DNA from: PNAI01 sp035574295 | GTDB lineage: Bacteria; Pseudomonadota; Alphaproteobacteria; Rhizobiales; Xanthobacteraceae | Length of the DNA stretch: 64,000 bases | Reading direction: 5' to 3' | Assembly (NCBI GenBank): GCA_035574295.1 | Contig: DATLYX010000049.1 | Coordinates: 1 to 64,000, forward strand | Shown: piece by piece, positions 23,756-30,747 of the stretch | Position numbering within the stretch: the first letter of the stretch is position 1 | Layout: each line of letters begins with the position of its first letter | Made by a program: the position numbers and the translations under genes | The notes under the pieces: model-generated | What the model was told of the DNA's origin: nothing | Databases searched by the model: none | Seen by the model: only the letters and a program-made list of their open reading frames with translations

Positions 23756-24520
23756 TCAGCCGCCCTTGTAGCCTGTGCGGTCGAAGTTCTCCAACCGCGC
23801 CTCATATTGTTTCGGCACCTCGCAGCCGCAGCGCAAATGCCAGCGCCGCACGAGATAGCTGAAGGCGTTGCCGTGCGAGTCCCCGCGGTTCGTGCGCGAC
23901 CGCTTGGCCGCCAAATCCTCCTCCTTGACGAACAGTTTCGGCCCGCCGGCCGCCTCGGCCAGCATCTGGATGCGGCAGGCGCGTTCGAGCTTGATGGCGA
24001 GGAACACCGCCTCCTCGATGCTGCGGCCCGCGGCAACGATGCCGTGGTTGCGCAGGATCAGCACGTTTCCGGCGCCGAGACTCCTCGCCACCGCCCGTCC
24101 GCGCGGCTGGTCGGTGATCAGATCCGTGGTCTCGGAGAAGATCGGCACTCCGGCGGAGAACATGGTGCCGTCGTTGCTGATGGCCGCAAGTGGCCTGCCG
24201 AGGGAGGAGAACGCCACTGCATACTCCGGATGCGTGTGCACCACGGCATTGATGTCCGGCCGCGCGCGCATCACTTCCGAGTGGATAAAAACCTCGTTGT
24301 GTCGCGGCCAGGTGCCGGCCACCCGCTCGCCCTCGATGTCGCAAGTAATGATGTTGTCCTGCGTGAGCTCTTCGAGTCCGATGCATCCGGGCTTCATCAG
24401 GAAGCGGCCCGAGCCGTCCGGCAGCCGCGCCGAGATATGGCCCCAGACATAGTCGCCCTGGCCCTCGTCGACGAGCACGCGGCCGGCATGGATCAGTTTT
24501 TCCCGCAAGGCATCTGTCAT
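23756..24520 (-). CDS. Class II aldolase/adducin-family protein
   Basis: The 254-residue product starts MTDALREKLIHAGRVLVDEG. The family landmarks follow: GHISARLPDGSGRFLMKPG, the metal-binding NEVFIHSEVM and VHTHPEYAVAF (HxH), and a later NHGIVAAGRSIEEAVFLAI with the third histidine. Members cleave or decarboxylate sugar-phosphate-like or hydroxy-acid substrates with zinc. The C-terminal extension (KEEDLAAKRSRTNRGDSHGN) is like those in cupin-linked decarboxylase genes. It is divergent from the flavoprotein gene at 24662, with 141 bases of shared promoter space. Confidence 0.9.
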   Translation of the reverse strand: MTDALREKLIHAGRVLVDEGQGDYVWGHISARLPDGSGRFLMKPGCIGLEELTQDNIITCDIEGERVAGTWPRHNEVFIHSEVMRARPDINAVVHTHPEYAVAFSSLGRPLAAISNDGTMFSAGVPIFSETTDLITDQPRGRAVARSLGAGNVLILRNHGIVAAGRSIEEAVFLAIKLERACRIQMLAEAAGGPKLFVKEEDLAAKRSRTNRGDSHGNAFSYLVRRWHLRCGCEVPKQYEARLENFDRTGYKGG

Positions 24521-24661
24521 TGGTGTGGTCCTGTGTGGTGATCGCGGTGAGCTTTAGCGCCCTCCTCGCGGCAGAGCAATCGGCCGCCCGATGCAGCAGG
24601 GCTTGGTTGAACGGCAGCGCCGATCGCGCCACAATGCACGCAGCCACGCGCATGAGCCGGC

Positions 24662-25870
24662 ATGAATCGGGTTGCCCAAGATCAGTTTGCCGCGGCCGCC
24701 TGTGATGGGTCGCATCTCATCGCGCGCGCCCGCGCGCTTGTTCCGCTGCTTGAGGCCGCAGCGCCGCGCATTGAGGTCGCCCGCGCGCTGACCGCCGATG
24801 TGCTCGATGCGCTGCATGAGGCCGGCCTGTTCCGCATGCTGCTGCCGCGTTCGGTTGGCGGCTTCGAGGTCGATCCCGCCACCTTCATGCAGGTGATCGA
24901 GGCCGTCGCCAAAGGCGACGCGAGCACCGCCTGGTGCGTGTCGCAGGCCTGCGGCGTGTCCATGGCCGCGGCTTATCTCAAGCCCGAGATCGCGCGCGAA
25001 ATTTTCGGCGGGCCGCGCGCGGTTCTCGCCAACGGAACGTCTTCGACCAGGGTGAAGGCGATCCCGGTTGCCGGCGGCTACCGTGCCAACGGCATGTGGC
25101 GCTTCGCGAGCGGCCACAAGCACGCCACCTGGCTCGGCGGCCATTGCGTCTTGTGCGACGCCGACGGCAACCCGCGCCTTGCGCCCGACGGCGTCACCAC
25201 GCTCGAACGCACGCTCCTGTTCCCCAAGGAGCGGGCGAAGATCATCGACGTCTGGCACGTGATCGGCCTGAGAGGCACCGGCAGCGATTCTTACGCCGTG
25301 GAGGATTTGTTCGTGCCCGAGGACTACACCTTCACCCGCGAATCCCCGGCCGAACGGCGAGAACCGGGCCCGCTTTACCGCTTCACCACCTTCAACATGT
25401 TCGGCATTGGTTTTTCCGCGGTCGCGCTCGGGATTGCGCGCGCCATGTTCGATGCGTTCACCAAACTCGCGGCAGAAAAGACGCCCTACCTTGGCCGCAG
25501 CACGCTGCGCGAGAACGCCGCCGTCCAGTCGCAGATGGGAATGGCCGCGGCCCGTCTGCAGTCGGCGCGCGAATTTCTGTTGCACACGATCGCCGATCTC
25601 TGGGCCACGGCCTCCGCCGGCAGCGCCTTCACCGGCGACCAGAAGGTCGCGCTGCGCATGGCCTCGACCAACGCCGCGCATCAGGCCAAGGACGCGGCCA
25701 ATTTCGTGTATCACGCTGCCGGCGCGAGCGCGATCTTCGAGAACAACCCCTTCGAGCGCCGCTTCCGCGACATCCACACCGTCACCCAGCAGGTGCAATC
25801 GAGCGCCGCCAATTTCGAACTGGTCGGCCAGCACCTGCTCGGTCTTGAAGCGCGTTCGAGGTTGCTCTGA
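24662..25870 (+). CDS. Acyl-CoA-dehydrogenase-fold flavoprotein, HsaA/HpaB-C-like flavin monooxygenase candidate
   Basis: The 402-residue protein begins with a helical N-terminal domain (residues about 25-130, with LFRMLLPRSVGGFEVDP and GDASTAWCVSQACG). The middle beta domain carries GMWRFASGHKHATW and DVWHVIGLRGTGSDSYAVED. The C-terminal Acyl-CoA_dh_2 domain follows from about 235. The same architecture is used by group D, FADH2/FMNH2-dependent monooxygenases (HsaA, HpaH-like) rather than by true acyl-CoA dehydrogenases. It would need a separate flavin reductase, and none is coded in the cluster. It has a paralogue at 27129. The substrate is unknown. Confidence 0.85.
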   Translation: MNRVAQDQFAAAACDGSHLIARARALVPLLEAAAPRIEVARALTADVLDALHEAGLFRMLLPRSVGGFEVDPATFMQVIEAVAKGDASTAWCVSQACGVSMAAAYLKPEIAREIFGGPRAVLANGTSSTRVKAIPVAGGYRANGMWRFASGHKHATWLGGHCVLCDADGNPRLAPDGVTTLERTLLFPKERAKIIDVWHVIGLRGTGSDSYAVEDLFVPEDYTFTRESPAERREPGPLYRFTTFNMFGIGFSAVALGIARAMFDAFTKLAAEKTPYLGRSTLRENAAVQSQMGMAAARLQSAREFLLHTIADLWATASAGSAFTGDQKVALRMASTNAAHQAKDAANFVYHAAGASAIFENNPFERRFRDIHTVTQQVQSSAANFELVGQHLLGLEARSRLL

Positions 25871-25919
25871 CATCCGTTATACTTGAAGCGAGCCAATTCT
25901 GACGGCAGAGGAGACGGCC

Positions 25920-26609
25920 ATGAAGGAATGGATGAAGCTCATCCCCGAAGAGGATGTGAAGACCTATCTGCGCGGCGGCCTCCTTGCCGAGATCGAATTC
26001 GGCCGGCGGCCGGCGCTGATCGTGGTGGACTGCACCTACGGCTTCACCGGCTCGGAGGGCAAGACGCTGGAGGAAGCGATCGCGGAATTCTCCACCGCCT
26101 GCGGCCCGGTGTCCTGGCAGGCCATCCCGCGCATTGCGCGCCTGATCGGCCTGTTCCGTGAGCTCAAGCTTCCGATCGTGTTCACCAACGGTGCGATCTA
26201 TGACGGCACCTATGCCGGCCGCGCCACCAAGCGCGAGCCGCGCGCCCGCGACGAGGTGAAATACAACCAATTCCCGCCGGCGATTGCGCCGCGCCCGGAC
26301 GAATGGGTGCTCGCCAAAACCAAGGCCAGCGCCTTCTTCCAGACGCCGCTGTCCGCCTATCTCGTCAAGCAGAACGTGGACACCGCGGTGGTATGCGGCG
26401 TCTCTACCTCCGGCTGCGTGCGCGCCACCGCCGTGGACGCCCACTCGCACGGTTTCCTCACCTTCGTGATCGACGATTGTTGCTTCGACCGCTCCTACTT
26501 CGCCCACTGCGCCAATCTGTTTGATCTGCAGGCCAAGTACGCCGCGGTGATTTCGCTCGACGAGCTTGCCGCCATCATGCAACCCATGCGCAAGGCCGAC
26601 GCGGCCTGA
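25920..26609 (+). CDS. Isochorismatase-family cysteine hydrolase
   Basis: The 229-residue product has the family triad: Asp in LIVVDCTYGFTG, Lys in LAKTKASAFFQTPL, and the catalytic Cys in CGVSTSGCVRATAVDA with the preceding cis-peptide region. Relatives include N-carbamoylsarcosine amidohydrolase, maleamate amidohydrolase and RutB-like enzymes, all cleaving C-N bonds of amides or carbamates. It is 49 bases after the flavoprotein gene and 24 bases before a cupin gene, so an operon is likely. An amide-bearing intermediate is implied by the family, not shown. Confidence 0.9.
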   Translation: MKEWMKLIPEEDVKTYLRGGLLAEIEFGRRPALIVVDCTYGFTGSEGKTLEEAIAEFSTACGPVSWQAIPRIARLIGLFRELKLPIVFTNGAIYDGTYAGRATKREPRARDEVKYNQFPPAIAPRPDEWVLAKTKASAFFQTPLSAYLVKQNVDTAVVCGVSTSGCVRATAVDAHSHGFLTFVIDDCCFDRSYFAHCANLFDLQAKYAAVISLDELAAIMQPMRKADAA

Positions 26610-26633
26610 ACGCGAAAAGAGAGGAGGGGATTC

Positions 26634-27122
26634 ATGGCCGGAGCCAAACCGAAAGTGCGCGCGCGGGTCGCCGCACGCAAAGTGGTCGCACGACCGCGTC
26701 AAAAGACCTCAGTGCGCCCCGCGCGCAGACCTTGGCCGCTGCACAAGTTCCTGGTGAAGAAATTTCGCGCAGCGGATTTTCGCGGCGACGGCCTGCGCAA
26801 TTACGCCCACTATCGCGACCTCGGCGTCAAGGACGCAACCCACGGCATGGCGGTTGCACACGTGATCCGTTTCACCGAGCCCTGCGATCCCAAGGTTGTG
26901 TCCAAGGAGCATTATCACGACACCGACTTCCAGATGATCTATGTGCTCAAGGGCTCGATCACCTCGTGGTTCGAGGGCCACGGCGCGCACACCATGACCG
27001 CCGGCGACTGCTGGCTGCAGCCGCAGCGCATTCGCCACAAGGTGCTCGACTATTCCGACGACTGCGAGTTGCTGGAGATCGTGATGCCGGCGGATTTCAA
27101 GACCGTCGAACTTGAGAAATAG
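26634..27122 (+). CDS. Cupin-domain protein with Arg/Lys-rich N-terminal extension
   Basis: The 162-residue product opens with a very basic stretch (GAKPKVRARVAARKVVARPR, residues 2-22) and then a cupin barrel from about residue 70. Motif 1 is KEHYHDTDFQMIYVLKGSI (two histidines and a downstream acid), and motif 2 is TAGDCWLQPQRIRHKVLDYS with the last histidine. Similar cupins are coded beside isochorismatase-type hydrolases in catabolic clusters. Its role is unassigned. The basic extension is unusual for a small cupin. It sits six bases before the second flavoprotein gene. Confidence 0.85.
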   Translation: MAGAKPKVRARVAARKVVARPRQKTSVRPARRPWPLHKFLVKKFRAADFRGDGLRNYAHYRDLGVKDATHGMAVAHVIRFTEPCDPKVVSKEHYHDTDFQMIYVLKGSITSWFEGHGAHTMTAGDCWLQPQRIRHKVLDYSDDCELLEIVMPADFKTVELEK

Positions 27123-27128
27123 CGCTGC

Positions 27129-28310
27129 ATGCACAGCCCGCGCGAAACCCCCACGGCTGCGGAACTGTTGGCGCGCGCCCGCGCCTTGATCCCCAATCTG
27201 GCCGCGCGCGCCGCAGAGGGCGAGCGCGCGCGCCGCCTGCCCAAGGAAAACATCGCCGAGATGCAGGCGGCTGGGCTGTTTCACGTGCTGCGGCCCAGAC
27301 GCTGGGGCGGCTATGAGCTCGACCCTGCGGATTTCTTCGAGATCGAAATGGCGCTGGCCGAAGGTGACCTGTCCACCGCCTGGATCTACGGCATCGTCGG
27401 CCTGCATCCCTGGCTCATGGGGCTGCTCGACGACCGCGCCGCGCAGGATGTGTGGAGCAAGGATCCGGCGGCGCTGATCAGCTCATCCCTCATGCCGAGC
27501 GGCACCGCGACCCCGGAAGGCGACGGCTTTCGGCTCAAGGGCCGCTGGTTCTACTCCAGCGGCTGCGAGCACTGCACCTGGGCCTTTCTCGGCGCGGCGA
27601 TCGAGGGATCAGGCGATACGCCCGAGCGTGCGCTGTTTCTCGTACCGCGCACCGACTACGACATCATCGACACCTGGCACGTGGCCGGGCTGAAAGCCAC
27701 CGGCAGCCACGACATCGACATCAAGGAAACCTTCGTCCCCGCCTACCGCATGATCCGCCTCACCGACACTTATCGCGGCTACGGGCCGGGCCAGGCGGTC
27801 AACACCGGCGTGTTGTATCGCTATCCTTTCGGCCAAATCTTCTTCCGCGGCGTTTCCATCTGCGCCATCGGTGCGTTGCAGGGCATGCTCAATGCCTTCC
27901 TCGCCTACGGCGGCCGCCGCGCCTCCTATCACGGCAAGACCGCAGAGGATCCGCACGTGCATCTCCTCTGCGCCGAGATCGTGGTCGGCATCGACGAGAT
28001 GCGCGCGGTGCTGCACCACCATCTGCGGCTCATGCGCGGCTATGCCGAGCGCGGCGCGATGCCCCCGTTGAGCGACCGCATCCGCTACAAATTCCACACC
28101 GCGGCCATCGTCGAGCGCTGCCGCGATCTTGCCACGCGCCTGTTCACCGCCACCGGCGGCCGCGGCCTCTATGCCGACCAGCCGTTCGGCCGCATCGTTG
28201 CCGACATCAGCGCCGCACGACAGCATTTCAGCAATCAGTACGAAGTGCTCGGCCGCAACTGGGGCCGCACGTTGTTCGGCTTCGCGGACAACAAAGACCT
28301 GGTTCTGTAA
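27129..28310 (+). CDS. Second acyl-CoA-dehydrogenase-fold flavoprotein (HsaA-like flavin monooxygenase candidate)
   Basis: The 393-residue product has the same layout as its neighbour at 24662: helical N-terminal part with LFHVLRPRRWGGYELDPADF and GDLSTAWIYGIVG; beta domain with KGRWFYSSGCEHCTW and DTWHVAGLKATGSHDIDIK; C-terminal helical domain with GMLNAFLAYGGRRASYHGK. Shared patterns mark an old gene duplication that has diverged. Two such flavoproteins imply two hydroxylation or oxidation steps, or a heterologous pair. It is followed 20 bases later by the FAH-family gene. Confidence 0.85.
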   Translation: MHSPRETPTAAELLARARALIPNLAARAAEGERARRLPKENIAEMQAAGLFHVLRPRRWGGYELDPADFFEIEMALAEGDLSTAWIYGIVGLHPWLMGLLDDRAAQDVWSKDPAALISSSLMPSGTATPEGDGFRLKGRWFYSSGCEHCTWAFLGAAIEGSGDTPERALFLVPRTDYDIIDTWHVAGLKATGSHDIDIKETFVPAYRMIRLTDTYRGYGPGQAVNTGVLYRYPFGQIFFRGVSICAIGALQGMLNAFLAYGGRRASYHGKTAEDPHVHLLCAEIVVGIDEMRAVLHHHLRLMRGYAERGAMPPLSDRIRYKFHTAAIVERCRDLATRLFTATGGRGLYADQPFGRIVADISAARQHFSNQYEVLGRNWGRTLFGFADNKDLVL

Positions 28311-28330
28311 ACGACTTCGGAGTTTGCCGC

Positions 28331-29215
28331 ATGAAGCTTTGCCGCTTCGACGACGACCGCCTCGGTGTGGTGATGGGCGACATGGTGCACGACGTCACCG
28401 CCGCCCAGACCGAGATCCGCGCCGCGACGCCCTACACAGCCAAGGTCGATCCGGTGATTGCCGCGCTGCCCGCCTGGCGCGAGCGACTGGAGAAGATGGT
28501 GCGTGCAGCGCCCGGCAAGCCGCTGTCGCAGGTCAAACTTCTGGCGCCGGTTGCGCGGCCGCCCAAAATTCTCGCCGCCCCCACCAACTACGCCAAGCAC
28601 ATCGAGGAGATGCAGCATTTTCGCGACACCATCCCGGGGCTTGCGCGCTTCTCTCCCGACATCGAAAAGGCCGGCATTTTTCTGAAATCCAACACCTCGT
28701 TGGTCGGTCCGTCCGAAGGCATACCCATGCGCTTTCCCGACCGCCGCAACGACCATGAGATCGAGCTTGTGCTCGTGATCGGCAAACAGGGCAGCGACAT
28801 CCCGCGCGAGCGCGCCTACGAATACATCGTCGGCTATTGCCTCGGCCTCGACATGACCGCGCGCGGCCAGGAGGACCGCAGCTTCCGCAAATCCATCGAC
28901 GGCTACACCGTGCTCGGCCCCTGGATGGTGACCGCGGACGAAATTTTGAATCCCGGTGACGTGCCGCTCACGCTCTACGTCAACGGCGAGAAGCGGCAGG
29001 ACTCCAATACGAGTCTTCTGATCTTCGACATCCCGCGCCTGATCGAATTCGCCTCAAAATTCTACACGCTCTATCCCGGCGACCTTTATTACACCGGCAC
29101 GCCGGAGGGGGTCGGGCCGGTGAAACCCGGCGACTGGATCGTCGCCCGCTCGCTGCCGTGCCTGGGCGAGCTGCGCATCCAGGTCCGCGCCCACGAACCC
29201 CCGCGTTATCCGTGA
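28331..29215 (+). CDS. Fumarylacetoacetate hydrolase (FAH)-family protein
   Basis: The 294-residue product from the ATG at 28331 (MKLCRFDDDRLGVVMGDMVH) ends with the FAH core. KIFAAPTNYAKHIEEM-like sequence occurs as KILAAPTNYAKHIEEMQHF, and the metal ligands occur in FPDRRNDHEIELVLVIG (Glu-x-Glu), GYCLGLDMTARGQEDRSF and TGTPEGVGPVKPGDWI. The family hydrolyses or decarboxylates C-C bonds of ring-cleavage and lactone-type products with Mg2+. It would be the final step enzyme of this unit. Its stop at 29215 is followed by the repeat block at 29245. Confidence 0.9.
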   Translation: MKLCRFDDDRLGVVMGDMVHDVTAAQTEIRAATPYTAKVDPVIAALPAWRERLEKMVRAAPGKPLSQVKLLAPVARPPKILAAPTNYAKHIEEMQHFRDTIPGLARFSPDIEKAGIFLKSNTSLVGPSEGIPMRFPDRRNDHEIELVLVIGKQGSDIPRERAYEYIVGYCLGLDMTARGQEDRSFRKSIDGYTVLGPWMVTADEILNPGDVPLTLYVNGEKRQDSNTSLLIFDIPRLIEFASKFYTLYPGDLYYTGTPEGVGPVKPGDWIVARSLPCLGELRIQVRAHEPPRYP

Positions 29216-29244
29216 GGCGTGGTCCGCGGACGTAAAGCAGAACC

Positions 29245-29515
29245 CCGCGCGCTTTGCGTCCCGGGCGCAGCGCTGAGCGTCAGTCGTAGTCGTAGTCGTA
29301 GGGTGGGCTTCGCGCAGCGAAGCCCACCAAGGAATCTGCAAAGGCGCCGCCCTTGGCGGTCCCGGATCAGCGGTGTACCGCTCCGCGCCTTCGGCGCTGC
29401 GCGCTGCACCGCATCCAGGACATGAGGAACAAGCCGCGCGCTTTGCGTCCCGGGCGCAGCGCAGCGCGGAGCGAAAGCGGAGTCGTAGGGTGGGCTTCGC
29501 TCCGCGAAGCCCACC
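29245..29515. repeat. Small palindromic repeat block after the catabolic island
   Basis: Two similar units, CCGCGCGCTTTGCGTCCCGG from 29245 and again from 29434, each lead into a perfect palindrome, GGTGGGCTTCGC-GCA-GCGAAGCCCACC (29302-29328) and the same arms around TCC (29489-29515), 12-bp arms. Between them lies a 63-bp element with inverted ends (29359-29421). Such palindromes are REP-like and may also act as a terminator for the FAH gene. The gap from 29216 to 29673 holds no gene. Confidence 0.8.
29359..29421 (+). repeat. 63-bp repeat element with GTCCCGGAT/ATCCAGGAC ends
   Basis: The element begins GTCCCGGATCAGCGGTGTAC, ends GCACCGCATCCAGGAC and is preceded by CCCTTGGCG. The same sequence with 9-bp inverted ends (GTCCCGGAT...ATCCGGGAC) appears at 51484, 51675 and 51922, and in reverse at 62072. 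It is a dispersed miniature repeat. Confidence 0.8.
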
Positions 29516-29673
29516 GGCATGTGCGCAAAGCCGCCCGCAGGCACACCGGAGACCGTTCGGTTTGCCGCGAAAGCCGTGGGAAACTCGGCTTGCATGGTTT
29601 CGGCCGTTGCCCGGCGCATTAATTGAATCGTGCGCGCCCGCTGGGTGATTCGCCGCTGCGGATTGTTGCCGTG

Positions 29674-30303
29674 ATGCCGGAGCTCATCATTCTGATTTCC
29701 GCTGTCGTCTGCGCCGCCGCAGCGATCGTGCTCTACTACAATCGAAGCAGCGCCATTGCCGCCGGGGCCACGGTGTTGGGCTTCATCGCTTTTCTGTACG
29801 GCATCGGCCAGCACATCGAGCGCGACAATCCTCAGACTAAGGTTCCGAGTTTTGGCGATCTCGCCAATCAGCGCGCCACGACCAAACCCAGCCCCGCGCC
29901 GGACGAGAAGCCGAAACCGCAGCAGTCGGCAACGGAGACGCGCGGGGAACGGGAGAAACTGGACGCCATCGGCACGAGCGCGCGCCCGGCAGCTGCGCCG
30001 GAGGCGAATCCGCCGACACCACCGTCGGCCGGCGTCGTCATCTCCCACTTCACTGCCGAGCGGATCCCGCCGCGGGACATCGTGGTTTCCGCCACCCTGG
30101 TCAACAACAACCCGTTTCCGGTGAGGAACATCGTGCTGCGTTGCGGCGACAGGTCCTATGCGACCGGCGATGTTACCGCGCTGATCGACAAGGTGGTGCC
30201 GCCGCGATCGAACCTGCGCGTTTCCGACCTGCGCATGGGCCCGATCCGGCCCGAGTTACCGCCTACCATCTGCCTCGTGGACAAATTCGACCGCGCGGAT
30301 TGA
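29674..30303 (+). CDS. Membrane-anchored protein of unknown function
   Basis: The 209-residue product from the ATG at 29674 (MPELIILISAVVCAAAAIVL) has two N-terminal hydrophobic segments (about 3-22 and 28-48). A charged, Pro/Lys-rich linker (about 60-110) follows, and then a C-terminal domain with VVSATLVNNNPFPVRNIVLR and DRSYATGDVTALIDKVVPPR. That C-terminal stretch resembles a beta-sandwich of unknown role. The start 17 codons upstream (29623) is less likely because the hydrophobic segment begins at the inner methionine. Function is not recognised. Confidence 0.7.
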   Translation: MPELIILISAVVCAAAAIVLYYNRSSAIAAGATVLGFIAFLYGIGQHIERDNPQTKVPSFGDLANQRATTKPSPAPDEKPKPQQSATETRGEREKLDAIGTSARPAAAPEANPPTPPSAGVVISHFTAERIPPRDIVVSATLVNNNPFPVRNIVLRCGDRSYATGDVTALIDKVVPPRSNLRVSDLRMGPIRPELPPTICLVDKFDRAD

Positions 30304-30315
30304 TCCCGGCAAAAG

Positions 30316-30391
30316 TGGCGACCCCGGTAGGATTCGAACCTACGACCTTCAGCTTAGAAGGCTGCTGCTCTATCCCCTGAGCTACGGGGCC
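30316..30391 (-). tRNA. tRNA-Arg (anticodon TCT)
   Basis: On the minus strand GGCCCCG pairs with CGGGGTC (one G-U), discriminator G, encoded CCA. The D arm is GCTC/GAGC, the anticodon loop CTTCTAA sits in a CAGC/GCTG stem, and the T arm is GTAGG-TTCGAAT-CCTAC. Anticodon TCT reads AGA. Confidence 0.93.
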
Positions 30392-30747
30392 GTTCACACC
30401 GGCAGGCAAGCAAGCAACGGCGAGGAGGCTCAGCCGCGCCCCGGTGCGACTCGGCTGATTTAGCCCGATTGCCCGCCCGCCGATAGGGCCGATCAGCCCG
30501 CCAGTCGCCGCGCCAGGGTAGCTCGCCCGGCAGCTTCGAAACCGGCAAAACCCTGGCGCCGACCCGCTCCGAACAAGCCGCCGGATCAAATATTTAAGCA
30601 CAAAATCTGCATCATCTCGGCAGCGGCTTGAATCAATTTCTGAGCCGGCCGTGGCCACCCCGCTCGTGGGCCGTCACGACCTCGACACGTTTGAGGATTG
30701 TGCTCGATAGTAACCGCTCGCGATCCCGTTTTGGGAGGAGGATCCCC
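30392..30747. other. Gap before the alpha-2-macroglobulin gene: no gene seen
   Basis: I see no coding sequence or repeat here. The last 18 bases hold GGGAGGAGGATCCCC directly before the ATG at 30748, a strong Shine-Dalgarno site that fixes the start. An AT-rich stretch around 30585-30610 (AAATATTTAAGCACAAAAT) is a possible promoter region. Confidence 0.5.

Noticed and set aside
28331..29215. Longer start of the FAH-family gene near 27452
   Set aside because: The frame is open upstream, but that part is the shadow of the flavoprotein gene. The FAH family start is at 28331.
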